DNA from: CAMBDR01 sp046597185 | GTDB lineage: Bacteria > Pseudomonadota > Gammaproteobacteria > Burkholderiales > Burkholderiaceae_D | Assembly: GCA_046597185.1 (NCBI GenBank) | Contig: JBKJLF010000725.1 | Span: 1-17,160, forward strand | Length of the DNA: 17,160 nucleotides | Reading direction: 5' to 3' | Shown: positions 1 through 7,658 of the stretch, piece after piece | Layout: every line of letters begins with the position of its first letter | How positions within the stretch are numbered: the first letter of the stretch is position 1 | Made by a program: the position numbers and the translations under genes | Notes under the pieces: model-generated | What the model was told of the DNA's origin: nothing | The model's database searches: none | The model's input: only the letters and a program-made list of their open reading frames with translations

Positions 1-3000
1 CCCTGGCACAAAGTCTCGGCCACATCCATCGGCGCAAGATAATCCATAAGAACATCAACCCCGCCAATTTGGTGATCAACCTTAAAACCCGACAAGTCCA
101 AATCATCGATTTTGGCCTTGCCACCCAACTTTCGCGCGAAACGCCGCAGTTACAGGCACCGGGCCTGCTGGAAGGCACGCTGGCCTATCTTTCGCCCGAA
201 CAAACCGGGCGCATGAACCGGGATCTGGACTATCGTACCGATTTTTATTCATTGGGTGCCAGTTTTTATGAAATGTTGACCGGCGTGCCACCTTTTAGCG
301 CCGCCGACCCGATGGAACTGGTGCATTGCCATCTGGCCAAAATGCCGCGCCCGCCGCATGAACTGTGCCCCGAAGTGCCGCCCGTGCTCTCGGAAATCGT
401 ACTTAAAATGATGGCCAAAACGGCAGAACAACGCTACCAAAGCGGCTTTGGCCTGTGCGCCGACCTGGCCAACTGCCTGCAACAATTCCGGCGGGTAGAG
501 CGTGGGCTGGCCGCTTCGATTGATTCGTTTGTGCTGGGGCAACAGGATGTATCGGAGCGTTTCCATATTCCCCAAAAATTGTATGGCCGGGAAAGCCAGG
601 TGCAGCAAGTGCTGGATACCTTTGCCAAGGTTAGCCGGGGCCAAACCGATATGCTGTTGGTGGCCGGCGATTCGGGCATCGGCAAGACCGCCCTGGTGCA
701 TGAAGTGATCAAGCCGATCAGCCAAAAAAATGGCTATTTTATCGAAGGCAAATTTGAGCAGTTTCAACGGGGCACACCCTATGCCGCCATGATTGAAGCC
801 TTCCAGAAACTGATGCGCCAATTGCTCACCGAAAGCCCGGCCCGCATCCAGCACTGGAAATCCCGCATTGAGCAAGCCCTGGGAGCCAATGCCCAGGTGG
901 TGATTGATGTGATTCCTGAAGTGGCACTGATGCTCGGCCCCCAGCCTGCGGTGGATACGCTGCCGCCACAGGATGCGCGTAACCGCTTTCAAACCACAGC
1001 CTATCTTTTCATCGAAGTATTTGCCCAACCCGAGCATCCGCTGGTGTTGTTTCTGGATGATTTGCAATGGGCCGATTTCGCTTCGCTGCAACTGCTGGAA
1101 AACCTGCTCGGCGGTTTCCGCCACCCGGCTTTGCTGATCCTGGGGGCGTATCGCGATAATGAAGTCGATGCCACTCACCCCTTTATGCTGGCGCTGGAGG
1201 GCTTGCGCAAGATTCGCCCTGACTTATGCACACTCAAGCTGCAAGCGCTGGGCTTTGACGATCTGCACCAGCTGGTGTGCGATACGCTCACACCTTCTGC
1301 ATGCGATGCAGGCAGCCTGGCCGAAGTGATCTTGCAAAAAACCGATGGCAACCCTTTTTTCGTCAATGCTTTTTTGACCCGCCTGTATGAACAGGGCGAA
1401 TTGACTTTTTCTGCCAAGGACGGTGGCTGGCAGTGGGATATGGCCCATATCAAAGGGCAACAGATTACCGACAATGTGGTCGAACTGATGGCGCAAAAAA
1501 TGCGCACACTGCCCTTGCTGACCCAGCAATCGTTGGTGCTGGCGGCCTGCATCGGCCATCAATTTGATCTGACCACGCTGGCCCAGGTGGATAGCGCCGG
1601 GCTGGACGGCCCCGGGCTGGACGGCCCCGATCCGGATAGTGCTGGGCTGGACGGCCACGGGCGCACGGTGTTCGCGCTCATGCGCGAGCTGTGGGCGGCG
1701 GTTAAAGCCGGGTTGTTGCTGGCACAAGGGAGCTGGCGCATCGAAGAAGTGATGCTGGCCTCTGATACTGCAGCCAGCATGGCCTCTTATCGTTTTCATT
1801 TTGCCCATGATCGGGTGCAACAGGCCGCTTACGAGCTACGGCCGGCCGCTTACACCGCAGCCCTGCATTTGAAGATTGGCCGCCTTTGGCTAAAACAATT
1901 GCGGCAAACACAATTGCGGCAAACGGCGCAGCAGAAAACAGCGGCCCAGCCGGAAGCCGCAACCTCAAGCCCGATGGATGACACCTTATTTGCCGTCACC
2001 AACCAATTTCACGCCGCCACCGCCCTGATACATGAGCGCGCCGAACGGGTGCAGGTGGCGCAATTGAATTTACAAGCGGGCAAAAAAGCCATGGCATCCA
2101 CCGCTTTTAGTTCTGCCATGCGCTACCTCAATAGTGGCCTGGCGCTGTTGAATGGGGGGGACTGGGAAAACCAATATGCGCTGACGCTGGAACTGGTGCT
2201 GGTGCAGGCCGAATGCGAATACATCAACCACCAGCACGCCATGGCGGAACAGCATTTTGATGTCGCACTGCAACACGTCAAAACCCCACTGGAAAAAGCC
2301 GGGATTCATATGCGCCAAATGGAATTGTTTGGCAGCCAGGGCGCTTACCAGCGTGCCGTGGATGAAGGGCTGGCCGGCTTGCGGCTGCTGGGAATCAACT
2401 TGCCAACGCAAGCCAAAAAATACCACATCCTGCTCGAACTGTTGCAAGAAAAGTGGCGTCGCAGGGGCCAGCCAGTGAAGTTGGCTTTGGACCGATTACC
2501 ATTGAGCGAATCCCCTGAGCATCAACTGGCAATTCGGATTTTCTTCCTGCTGGCCCCGTTCGCTTCCTTCGTCAATCTGCCATTAACCGCATTAATGAGT
2601 GTGAGGGCGGTGAATTTGGTGTATCGGCGTGGCATCGCGCCGGATGCGGCCTATATGCTGATGACTTTTTCGGCCACCCTGATCCCGATCAGGCGCTATC
2701 AACTGGCCCAGGCCTACGCCGACAAAGCCAATCAACTCTGTCAAACCCAGGCGGTCAGCAGCCAGCTCATTCCACTGCATATGTTTGCCAATTGGATTAA
2801 TCATTGGTATCACCCGCTGCACACCAGCATTAACCATTTGGAGCATTGTTTAAAGCTGGCGCTGGAAACCGGAAACTGGATTTATGCTTCATTTTCCATC
2901 TGTAACCTGCTTCATGCGTTTTACGGCACGGGCCTTGAATTAAGCGGGTTTTTACAGCAAAGTCAAAAATTCGATCATATGTATCAACAAATGGGCAACC

Positions 3001-5288
3001 CCAATCGATTGGGTTCCTTTTGCAAGTTAGCCACCACCTGGGTTCAGGCTCTGATGGAGGCGGGTGAACAAAAGTCGGCCGCAACCAGGCTCGCTGCCGT
3101 GGTCGAAGAAAGCGTTATCGGCACACCGAACCATGCCGTCCACTATATTATGTATACCTTCGCCTGTTTTTACGAATGCCTGTTTGAAAACTATCAGCAA
3201 GCCGCGCTTTACCTGCAAAAAGCCAGAAAAAACCGTCTTGATGTGGTGGGTATGCAGATTTCGACCGATTATGTTTTTCTGAAAATTCTCATTACACTGG
3301 CGCAAAAAACCGTCGCCACCCCACCCGGGCCTGGCGTGATACAGGCCTTAAAAAAGGAGCTTGGCAAACTAGCGGGTTGGGCGGCGCAATGCCCACAAAA
3401 TTTTGCCCACAAACACCTGTTGGCGGGGGCAGAAATGGCAAGAGTGGAAGGGCAGCGCAGTCAGGCGCAAGACCTATACGATGAGGCCATCGAAGCGGCA
3501 CAAAAGAACGGTTTTATTCAGCACCAGGCCTTGGCTGCCGAATGTGCGGGGCGCTTCTATCTGGAATATAAAAAAACCAGGATCGCACAAGTCTATTTGG
3601 GGCAAGCGCACCACCTGTATGCCAAGTGGGGGGCGCTGGCCAAAGTGAAGCAATTGGAGGATAAATACCCGGCCCTGCGCGCCAACATGGCTAAAACCAG
3701 TACCCTGAACATGAGCGCCAGCAACGCCATTCACGACAGCCCCCTGGCCTTGCCGATGCTCGATTTTGCCACCGTCCTGAAGGCCACCCATGCCATTTCC
3801 GGCGAGATTGTGCTGGGCAATTTGTTGAAAAAATTAATCCATCTTCTGATGGAAAATGCCGGTGCCCAATATGGCGTGATGTTACTCGAAACCGATGGCG
3901 AGTGGCGCATTGAAGCCGAAGGCAATGTCACTCAGGCTGGAATCTCGGTCAATGTCTTGCAATCGCAAGCCCTGGTGCCGCCCTTGCGGGTTGATAGTGT
4001 TGATGACGAGGCGAACCAGACCGACGGTGCAGACGTGGTGGCAGGCGTGGAAGGCCCTGCGCCCACCTTGCCCAATTCCCTGATACAGTACGTTATCCAA
4101 AGCAAAGAACCCTTCTCGCTCAACCATGCCAGCGCGCGGGGCCGCTTCAAGCAAAATCCTTACATTCGGCAAAATCAGGTCAAGTCGGTGCTGTGCGCGC
4201 CCATCCTGCATCAGGGCAAAATGGCGGGGGTTTTGTATCTGGAAAATAATTTGATGGAAGCGGCCTTTACCGTTGATCGTTTGGGTATCCTGATGGTGTT
4301 TTCATCCCAGGCCGCCATCTCCATCGAAAATGCCCGTGTCTATGAAAACCTGGAATCCACGGTAGCGCAGCGCACAGCGGCGTTGTTGGAAAGCAGCAAA
4401 GCCTTGTCGGTTGCCTACAAGGCGGCGGAGGCAGCGCGGCAACACGCCGAGAGCGCCGAACAGCAAGCCAACCAGGCCCTGAGTGATTTGCGCCTGACCC
4501 AAAGCCAACTGGTGCAATCAGAAAAAATGGCCGCGCTTGGGCATTTGGTGGCGGGCGTGGCGCATGAACTGAACACCCCCATTGGCAATGTATTGGTCAC
4601 CGCTACCCTTTTGCGAGATCGCAGCCGGGACCTGAAAGCCAGCCTGGACAAGGGCGAATTACGCAAGAGTACCGTCACTGAGTTCGTGGGCGATGCGACG
4701 ATGATGAGCACTATGATTGACAATTCTTGCCAGCGTGCCGCCACGCTGATCAATATTTTCAAACAAGTGGCGGTGGATCAAACCTCGGAGCAACGTCGTC
4801 CGTTTAGCCTCAATGCCTTGCTGGAAGACAGCATTGCCGCGCTACGCGCCAGCCTCAAACCGGGGCCGTGGCTGATTGAAGTCGAGATCGCCGACAAAAT
4901 CAATTGTGACAGCTACCCCGGCCCACTGGGCCAGGTCATTCTCAATCTGGTGAACAATGCCTGGACTCATGCCTTTGCCGGGCGCGCAGCGGGTGTGCTG
5001 AAAATCAGCGCCATGATGAATTCGCCCAACCCCGCCAAACCTTTGGCGCAGAGCGTGAAAATGGTGTTTGAAGATGATGGCAATGGCATGGATGCCACCA
5101 TGCTGGCGCATATTTTTGAGCCTTTTTACACCGGCCAGCAAGGCCACGGCGGGCCGGGTCTGGGCTTGTCGATTTCGCTCAATATTGTCACCGGTGTGCT
5201 GGGCGGTACACTGGAAGTGAGTTCGGTGCCCGGTGTTGGCTCGCGCTTTGAATTAATCTTTCCGCTCAGGGCACCTGGCCGGGAATAG
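1..5288 (+). CDS. Trifunctional Ser/Thr kinase-like / AAA ATPase / GAF sensor histidine kinase, 5' partial
   Basis: The coding frame is already open at base 3, so the true start and about half of the kinase domain lie outside the window. Domains in order by base position: protein-kinase C-lobe (3-490) with catalytic loop HKNINPAN, an intact DFG (IIDFGLAT) and a SPEQTGRMNR activation segment; AAA/NTPase (about 579-1500) with Walker A GDSGIGKT (666-689) and Walker B-like VLFLDDLQWAD (from 1044); a long TPR-like helical region (about 1800-3690); GAF (about 3800-4340); a coiled coil (4350-4510); HisKA with the H-box AHELNTP (His codon 4563-4565); HATPase with NLVNNAWTHA, DDGNGM and GGPGLGL. There is no receiver domain, so phosphotransfer would need a partner in trans. 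No membrane segment is visible, so it is likely cytosolic. The catalytic-loop Asp is replaced by Asn (HKN instead of HRD/HKD), so Ser/Thr kinase activity is doubtful while the histidine kinase looks intact. The family assignment is secure; the signal sensed is unknown. Confidence 0.95.
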   Translation, partial: LAQSLGHIHRRKIIHKNINPANLVINLKTRQVQIIDFGLATQLSRETPQLQAPGLLEGTLAYLSPEQTGRMNRDLDYRTDFYSLGASFYEMLTGVPPFSAADPMELVHCHLAKMPRPPHELCPEVPPVLSEIVLKMMAKTAEQRYQSGFGLCADLANCLQQFRRVERGLAASIDSFVLGQQDVSERFHIPQKLYGRESQVQQVLDTFAKVSRGQTDMLLVAGDSGIGKTALVHEVIKPISQKNGYFIEGKFEQFQRGTPYAAMIEAFQKLMRQLLTESPARIQHWKSRIEQALGANAQVVIDVIPEVALMLGPQPAVDTLPPQDARNRFQTTAYLFIEVFAQPEHPLVLFLDDLQWADFASLQLLENLLGGFRHPALLILGAYRDNEVDATHPFMLALEGLRKIRPDLCTLKLQALGFDDLHQLVCDTLTPSACDAGSLAEVILQKTDGNPFFVNAFLTRLYEQGELTFSAKDGGWQWDMAHIKGQQITDNVVELMAQKMRTLPLLTQQSLVLAACIGHQFDLTTLAQVDSAGLDGPGLDGPDPDSAGLDGHGRTVFALMRELWAAVKAGLLLAQGSWRIEEVMLASDTAASMASYRFHFAHDRVQQAAYELRPAAYTAALHLKIGRLWLKQLRQTQLRQTAQQKTAAQPEAATSSPMDDTLFAVTNQFHAATALIHERAERVQVAQLNLQAGKKAMASTAFSSAMRYLNSGLALLNGGDWENQYALTLELVLVQAECEYINHQHAMAEQHFDVALQHVKTPLEKAGIHMRQMELFGSQGAYQRAVDEGLAGLRLLGINLPTQAKKYHILLELLQEKWRRRGQPVKLALDRLPLSESPEHQLAIRIFFLLAPFASFVNLPLTALMSVRAVNLVYRRGIAPDAAYMLMTFSATLIPIRRYQLAQAYADKANQLCQTQAVSSQLIPLHMFANWINHWYHPLHTSINHLEHCLKLALETGNWIYASFSICNLLHAFYGTGLELSGFLQQSQKFDHMYQQMGNPNRLGSFCKLATTWVQALMEAGEQKSAATRLAAVVEESVIGTPNHAVHYIMYTFACFYECLFENYQQAALYLQKARKNRLDVVGMQISTDYVFLKILITLAQKTVATPPGPGVIQALKKELGKLAGWAAQCPQNFAHKHLLAGAEMARVEGQRSQAQDLYDEAIEAAQKNGFIQHQALAAECAGRFYLEYKKTRIAQVYLGQAHHLYAKWGALAKVKQLEDKYPALRANMAKTSTLNMSASNAIHDSPLALPMLDFATVLKATHAISGEIVLGNLLKKLIHLLMENAGAQYGVMLLETDGEWRIEAEGNVTQAGISVNVLQSQALVPPLRVDSVDDEANQTDGADVVAGVEGPAPTLPNSLIQYVIQSKEPFSLNHASARGRFKQNPYIRQNQVKSVLCAPILHQGKMAGVLYLENNLMEAAFTVDRLGILMVFSSQAAISIENARVYENLESTVAQRTAALLESSKALSVAYKAAEAARQHAESAEQQANQALSDLRLTQSQLVQSEKMAALGHLVAGVAHELNTPIGNVLVTATLLRDRSRDLKASLDKGELRKSTVTEFVGDATMMSTMIDNSCQRAATLINIFKQVAVDQTSEQRRPFSLNALLEDSIAALRASLKPGPWLIEVEIADKINCDSYPGPLGQVILNLVNNAWTHAFAGRAAGVLKISAMMNSPNPAKPLAQSVKMVFEDDGNGMDATMLAHIFEPFYTGQQGHGGPGLGLSISLNIVTGVLGGTLEVSSVPGVGSRFELIFPLRAPGRE
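1590..1658 (+). repeat. In-frame minisatellite inside the ATPase region
   Basis: A 15-base unit coding for GLDGP occurs at 1599-1613 and 1614-1628, and again as GLDGH at 1644-1658. The copies are separated and preceded by a DSA-coding triplet (1590-1598 and 1635-1643). The result is an Asp/Gly-rich insertion in an otherwise helical region, probably a surface loop that expands and contracts by slippage. The number of units is likely to vary between strains. Confidence 0.75.
1896..1925 (+). repeat. 15-bp tandem duplication within the kinase gene
   Basis: Two adjacent 15-base copies (1896-1910 and 1911-1925) differ at only the last base. Together they encode the repeated peptide QLRQT QLRQT. 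The duplication keeps the frame and lies in a polar Gln/Thr/Ala-rich linker after the ATPase part, so it probably has little structural effect. Confidence 0.7.
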
Positions 5289-5604
5289 GTCGGCGTGCCT
5301 TATCCCGCTACACCAGGGGAGCCGTTTGCGCCGGGCAGGCGCATGAATCAAATCAAACTCAAAAATTCCCAAAAGCATTTTAAATTTACCAAGTGAAATA
5401 TTGCATAGTGGAAATGCTGAAACTGTTATGGTCGAAAAAGTGGCAAACTGTATCTACCGGAGAATTTGTTTGTTCTGTAGACTGTGCTGGTTGCTGCGAT
5501 GCGTAGCACGTAAAGCAGTGTACAACTGTCGTGTGACAGCTATTGCCCAAACATTTAGCCGCCACAGTTGTCACTATCATTGTAAATACTTATAGGAAAT
5601 AGTT
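5289..5604. other. Intergenic region upstream of the PEP-CTERM gene
   Basis: No convincing gene is present here. A small 6-bp hairpin (TGCGCC/GGCGCA, 5327-5343) follows the kinase stop but has no T-run, so it is not a good intrinsic terminator. The rest is AT-richer and carries the control region and ribosome binding site (AGGAAA, about 5594-5599) of the gene starting at 5605. The short open frames on both strands here show no protein-like character. Confidence 0.6.
5522..5571. promoter_or_regulatory. Inverted-repeat cluster, possible operator of the PEP-CTERM gene
   Basis: ACAACTGT (5522-5529) is matched by its reverse complement ACAGTTGT (5564-5571). Nested within the left half is CTGTC-gtgt-GACAG (5526-5539), a perfect 5-bp hairpin. 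The cluster ends 33 bases before the start codon. A loose sigma-54-like spacing GG-N10-GC lies at 5489-5502, matching only about half of the usual consensus. PEP-CTERM genes of some betaproteobacteria are controlled by PrsK/PrsR with RpoN, which makes this worth noting, but the sequence evidence alone is weak. Confidence 0.25.
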
Positions 5605-6402
5605 ATGAAATTATTATTCAAAATGGCATTCGTTTTTGGCGCAGTATTGATGAGTACAGCAGCCATGGCACAGGTTAATTCAACGGTGAGCATCAACAAC
5701 ATGGGTTACCAATTGATCGATCTGGATGGCAATGACGGCATTACGCCAGAGATCAGCTTTTTTGGCACGGCCAATTCGGCGCAAGTGAGTGTTTTGACGG
5801 GAACCTATTCGGATGGCTACAATGCCTCAGCGTCGCGCAATGCATCGACTTCACGCGCCATTAGTGTTGCACTGGGTGATATGACGACCGGGGCGGGTGC
5901 CAGTTACGGCGGGGGTGCGTTTGGTGGTGTGAACAGTAATGGCCGTATCGGTGAAGTGGGCAGTTATGGCGCGTCGCAGAATTTTCAAACCAGTTTTACG
6001 CTTTCGCCCAAGACCTTGTTGTTGGTTTTCGGTCATTTAACCGGTTCGGCCACGGGTGGTTACTCCTATTATCAATCCGCCTCCAGTAATGGCGCGATAT
6101 CGCTGACAGGTGCTCTGACACCCGAGGGATATGGTAGTCAAGCTTCGTCGATCAGTGATTCTGCCTACAGCTACTATTATGGTAATAGTCAGTTTGACCA
6201 TAGCTTTGCACTCAGCTTCGCCAATGGCAATGCTGCCGCGCTCAATGGCACTTTCAGGGCGGCGACTGGTGTAAGCGGGCAGAGTAGCGTCGGGTTCTCG
6301 CAACCCGTGCCAGAACCGGAAACCTGGGCCATGATGGCGATGGGTTTGGGCTTGTTGGCTTTCGCAAAGCGGCGTAAGGCAAACGATAGCCAGGTTGGGT
6401 AA
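5605..6402 (+). CDS. PEP-CTERM sorting-domain protein
   Basis: This is a 265-aa exported protein. Residues 1-22 form a signal peptide (charged MKLLFK start, hydrophobic core, AMA site). The middle is low-complexity and rich in Gly, Ser, Tyr and Asn, with no recognised enzyme domain. The C-terminus from residue 235 is a classic PEP-CTERM tail: VPEPETW, a hydrophobic helix, then the basic stretch KRRK. Such tails are recognised by exosortase (EpsH/XrtA type), which processes and exports the protein, usually in organisms that make an exopolysaccharide matrix. No exosortase is in this window, so it must be encoded elsewhere. The start is supported by AGGAAA 5 bases upstream. The gene stands alone between its own control region and a terminator. 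A surface or matrix role is inferred from the tail; the specific function is unknown. Confidence 0.93.
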   Translation: MKLLFKMAFVFGAVLMSTAAMAQVNSTVSINNMGYQLIDLDGNDGITPEISFFGTANSAQVSVLTGTYSDGYNASASRNASTSRAISVALGDMTTGAGASYGGGAFGGVNSNGRIGEVGSYGASQNFQTSFTLSPKTLLLVFGHLTGSATGGYSYYQSASSNGAISLTGALTPEGYGSQASSISDSAYSYYYGNSQFDHSFALSFANGNAAALNGTFRAATGVSGQSSVGFSQPVPEPETWAMMAMGLGLLAFAKRRKANDSQVG

Positions 6403-6420
6403 GCCAAGCTGCCAGGATGA

Positions 6421-6442
6421 AAGCCCACCGGGGTGGGCTTTT
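6421..6442 (+). terminator. Rho-independent terminator of the PEP-CTERM gene
   Basis: AAGCCCACC (6421-6429) pairs with GGTGGGCTT (6432-6440) around a minimal GG loop, giving a GC-rich 9-bp stem that runs into TTTT and a second T-rich stretch. It begins 18 bases after the stop codon. Confidence 0.88.
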
Positions 6443-6534
6443 GCTTGGCTTTTAGTTTGCCGCATCAAGGTAAAACAAGCCCTGGTTGATGACGTTTAGC
6501 GTGAAATAACACAGACTTTGGCCGACAAAAAACC

Positions 6535-6562
6535 TCGTGAGCAAAATCACGATTCTGTGATT
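6535..6562. repeat. Two overlapping, mutually exclusive short hairpins
   Basis: TCGTGA (6535-6540) pairs with TCACGA (6547-6552), while AATCAC (6545-6550) pairs with GTGATT (6557-6562). The shared ATCAC means only one stem can form at a time. An AT-rich tract follows on the plus strand. It could be a weak terminator for minus-strand transcription through the remnant at 6619-6891, or chance. The rest of 6443-6618 shows nothing recognisable. Confidence 0.3.
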
Positions 6563-6618
6563 ATTTTATAATTCGGGGTGTTGTGGGCGACGCCGCATCA
6601 TGAAAGTTAGTTCAATGC

Positions 6619-6891
6619 CTACAGGCGAAACGTAGGACTAATATCGAAAGCACAAGGCGGAATGCCCTTGATAATAATGAAGTCTGCCGTACCGTCCAGA
6701 CCCTGTAATTTGACTGAAAAGTACTCATACTGGAGCTTCCACTTCGCCATCACACCTTCACGGATGTCATACTTTGTCCGATCAAGTTCGGTTAATTTTC
6801 ATAGGTAAAAAGCTAGTTCAATAGTATAGGTTTCATTTTTGGTAGCGCTTATGTCGCCGCCGCTCAAAAAACCAATTCCGGTGGTGCCGCA
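6619..6891 (-). pseudogene. Degraded protein-coding remnant of unknown family
   Basis: Read on the minus strand, the frame directly downstream of the PIN toxin stop codon stays protein-like for about 90 codons. It includes SATKNETYTIELAFYL, then one in-frame TGA (6801-6799), then KLTELDRTKYDIREG and further segments such as LQYEYFSVKLQGLDGTADF, ending at TAG (6621-6619). The sequence on both sides of the internal stop has ordinary amino-acid composition with alternating hydrophobic residues, which is unusual for non-coding DNA. No good start codon or ribosome site precedes the first half. A 43-codon ORF from ATG 6750, with GAAGG upstream, could still be translated. I do not recognise the family. 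Best read as a decayed gene carrying a nonsense mutation. Confidence 0.4.
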
Positions 6892-7275
6892 CTAGCGGTA
6901 CGAACTACTCGCGGTATGCACAACCGCAGCCAAATGCTGATCAAACGTCAATAATTCAAACGCATTACACAGCGCAGTGGCCGCAATGATCGCATCTGGC
7001 AGCTTAATCTTTCGAGTTTGGCGCAATTCGATCACCGCTTCCAGGATCAGCGTGGTCAAAGGAATATGAGTAAGGTAGCCAAGCTTGTTTCTGATTAAGC
7101 CAGATTCGGTGCGGGTGATTCCAGGAAAACCCAATAGCGCCATTTTCGTAATTGTGCTGTACGCGCATTCTACGGCTAGAATCTTGCGTGCGGAAACCTC
7201 TGCCAATACGGCGGGACTGGATTTAAGAATGCCAAGAATAAAATTGGTATCTAAAAGGTATTTAATTCCATTCAT
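6892..7275 (-). CDS. vapC: PIN-domain (VapC-like) toxin with one altered catalytic position
   Basis: This is a 127-aa PIN-domain protein, the usual size for a VapC-type toxin; active members are Mg-dependent RNases. The start at 7275 is preferred over the upstream ATG at 7320 because it puts the canonical first acidic residue at D9 (YLLDTN) and gives the typical short overlap with the antitoxin gene. D94 (LPDAIIAAT) and D112 (LTFDQ) match the later conserved acids. The second acidic position, usually Glu in an ITxxELLGFP-like motif, is Ala here (ITKMALLGFPG, A46, codon 7138-7140). The toxin may therefore be weakened or inactive, in keeping with the decayed surroundings. It overlaps the antitoxin ORF by 14 bases and is probably translationally coupled. 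Family call sure; activity uncertain. Confidence 0.88.
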   Translation of the reverse strand: MNGIKYLLDTNFILGILKSSPAVLAEVSARKILAVECAYSTITKMALLGFPGITRTESGLIRNKLGYLTHIPLTTLILEAVIELRQTRKIKLPDAIIAATALCNAFELLTFDQHLAAVVHTASSSYR

Positions 7276-7492
7276 CGCGCAACTTTTCCTGAATTGCGAG
7301 CGGATCGCCTGCAAATGCAAACGAGGCTTCTAACCCACCACGCAGGTCAAACAAAGTTTGATCCCGTGCTTGCATTTGACTTGTCTCTAGGCATCTTTTT
7401 TGTTTTAGGAACTCTGCAAAATCGAGCAATTCGGTCTGCATTGCGTCTGGCAATTCCTGTGATACTTGATAAAGCTTCTCCGCAGTCGTCAT
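7262..7492 (-). CDS. DUF2281-type antitoxin partner of the PIN toxin
   Basis: This 76-aa protein starts MTTAEKLYQVSQELPDAMQ and continues LLDFAEFLKQK, the hallmark of the DUF2281 family, whose members commonly sit directly upstream of PIN toxin genes as antitoxins. The middle and C-terminus are polar and likely bind the toxin; there is no obvious ribbon-helix-helix or AbrB DNA-binding motif. It is the first gene of the pair, with a strong ribosome binding site. The neutralising role is inferred from family and gene order. Confidence 0.85.
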   Translation of the reverse strand: MTTAEKLYQVSQELPDAMQTELLDFAEFLKQKRCLETSQMQARDQTLFDLRGGLEASFAFAGDPLAIQEKLRDEWN

Positions 7493-7499
7493 GATTAAG

Positions 7500-7505
7500 C
7501 CCTCC
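7500..7505 (-). promoter_or_regulatory. Strong ribosome binding site of the antitoxin gene
   Basis: On the minus strand GGAGGG lies 7 bases before the ATG at 7492-7490, an ideal Shine-Dalgarno. The toxin start at 7275 has no comparable site, which fits the usual excess of antitoxin over toxin. Confidence 0.75.
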
Positions 7506-7658
7506 TTTTTTCCGTATGGTACACCGCAATGAGTGCTTTGGCACAGATCGCCGGTGAAAAAGCGCCAACGTGTTGACTAGTTGATCTAAAAATCGTCGTT
7601 TTCAACCACCATCCTAGCCAATGCAATCAAGTTTAACTGCACGGTACTGGCAGCGCCG

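Noticed and set aside
249..1178. 309-aa minus-strand open frame inside the large kinase gene
   Set aside because: It lies antisense to strongly supported kinase/AAA domains, and its His/Gln/Gly-rich composition is typical of a reverse-strand shadow of coding sequence.
5327..5343. Hairpin after the kinase stop as an intrinsic terminator
   Set aside because: The stem is only 6 bp and no T-run follows.
5386..5595. Two 64-aa open frames on opposite strands before the PEP-CTERM gene
   Set aside because: Both are Cys-rich with unnatural composition, have no ribosome site and overlap the probable control region.
7276..7320. ATG 7320 as the PIN toxin start
   Set aside because: It would add 15 residues before the conserved N-terminal strand and lengthen the overlap with the antitoxin; MNGIKYLLDTN is the usual start.
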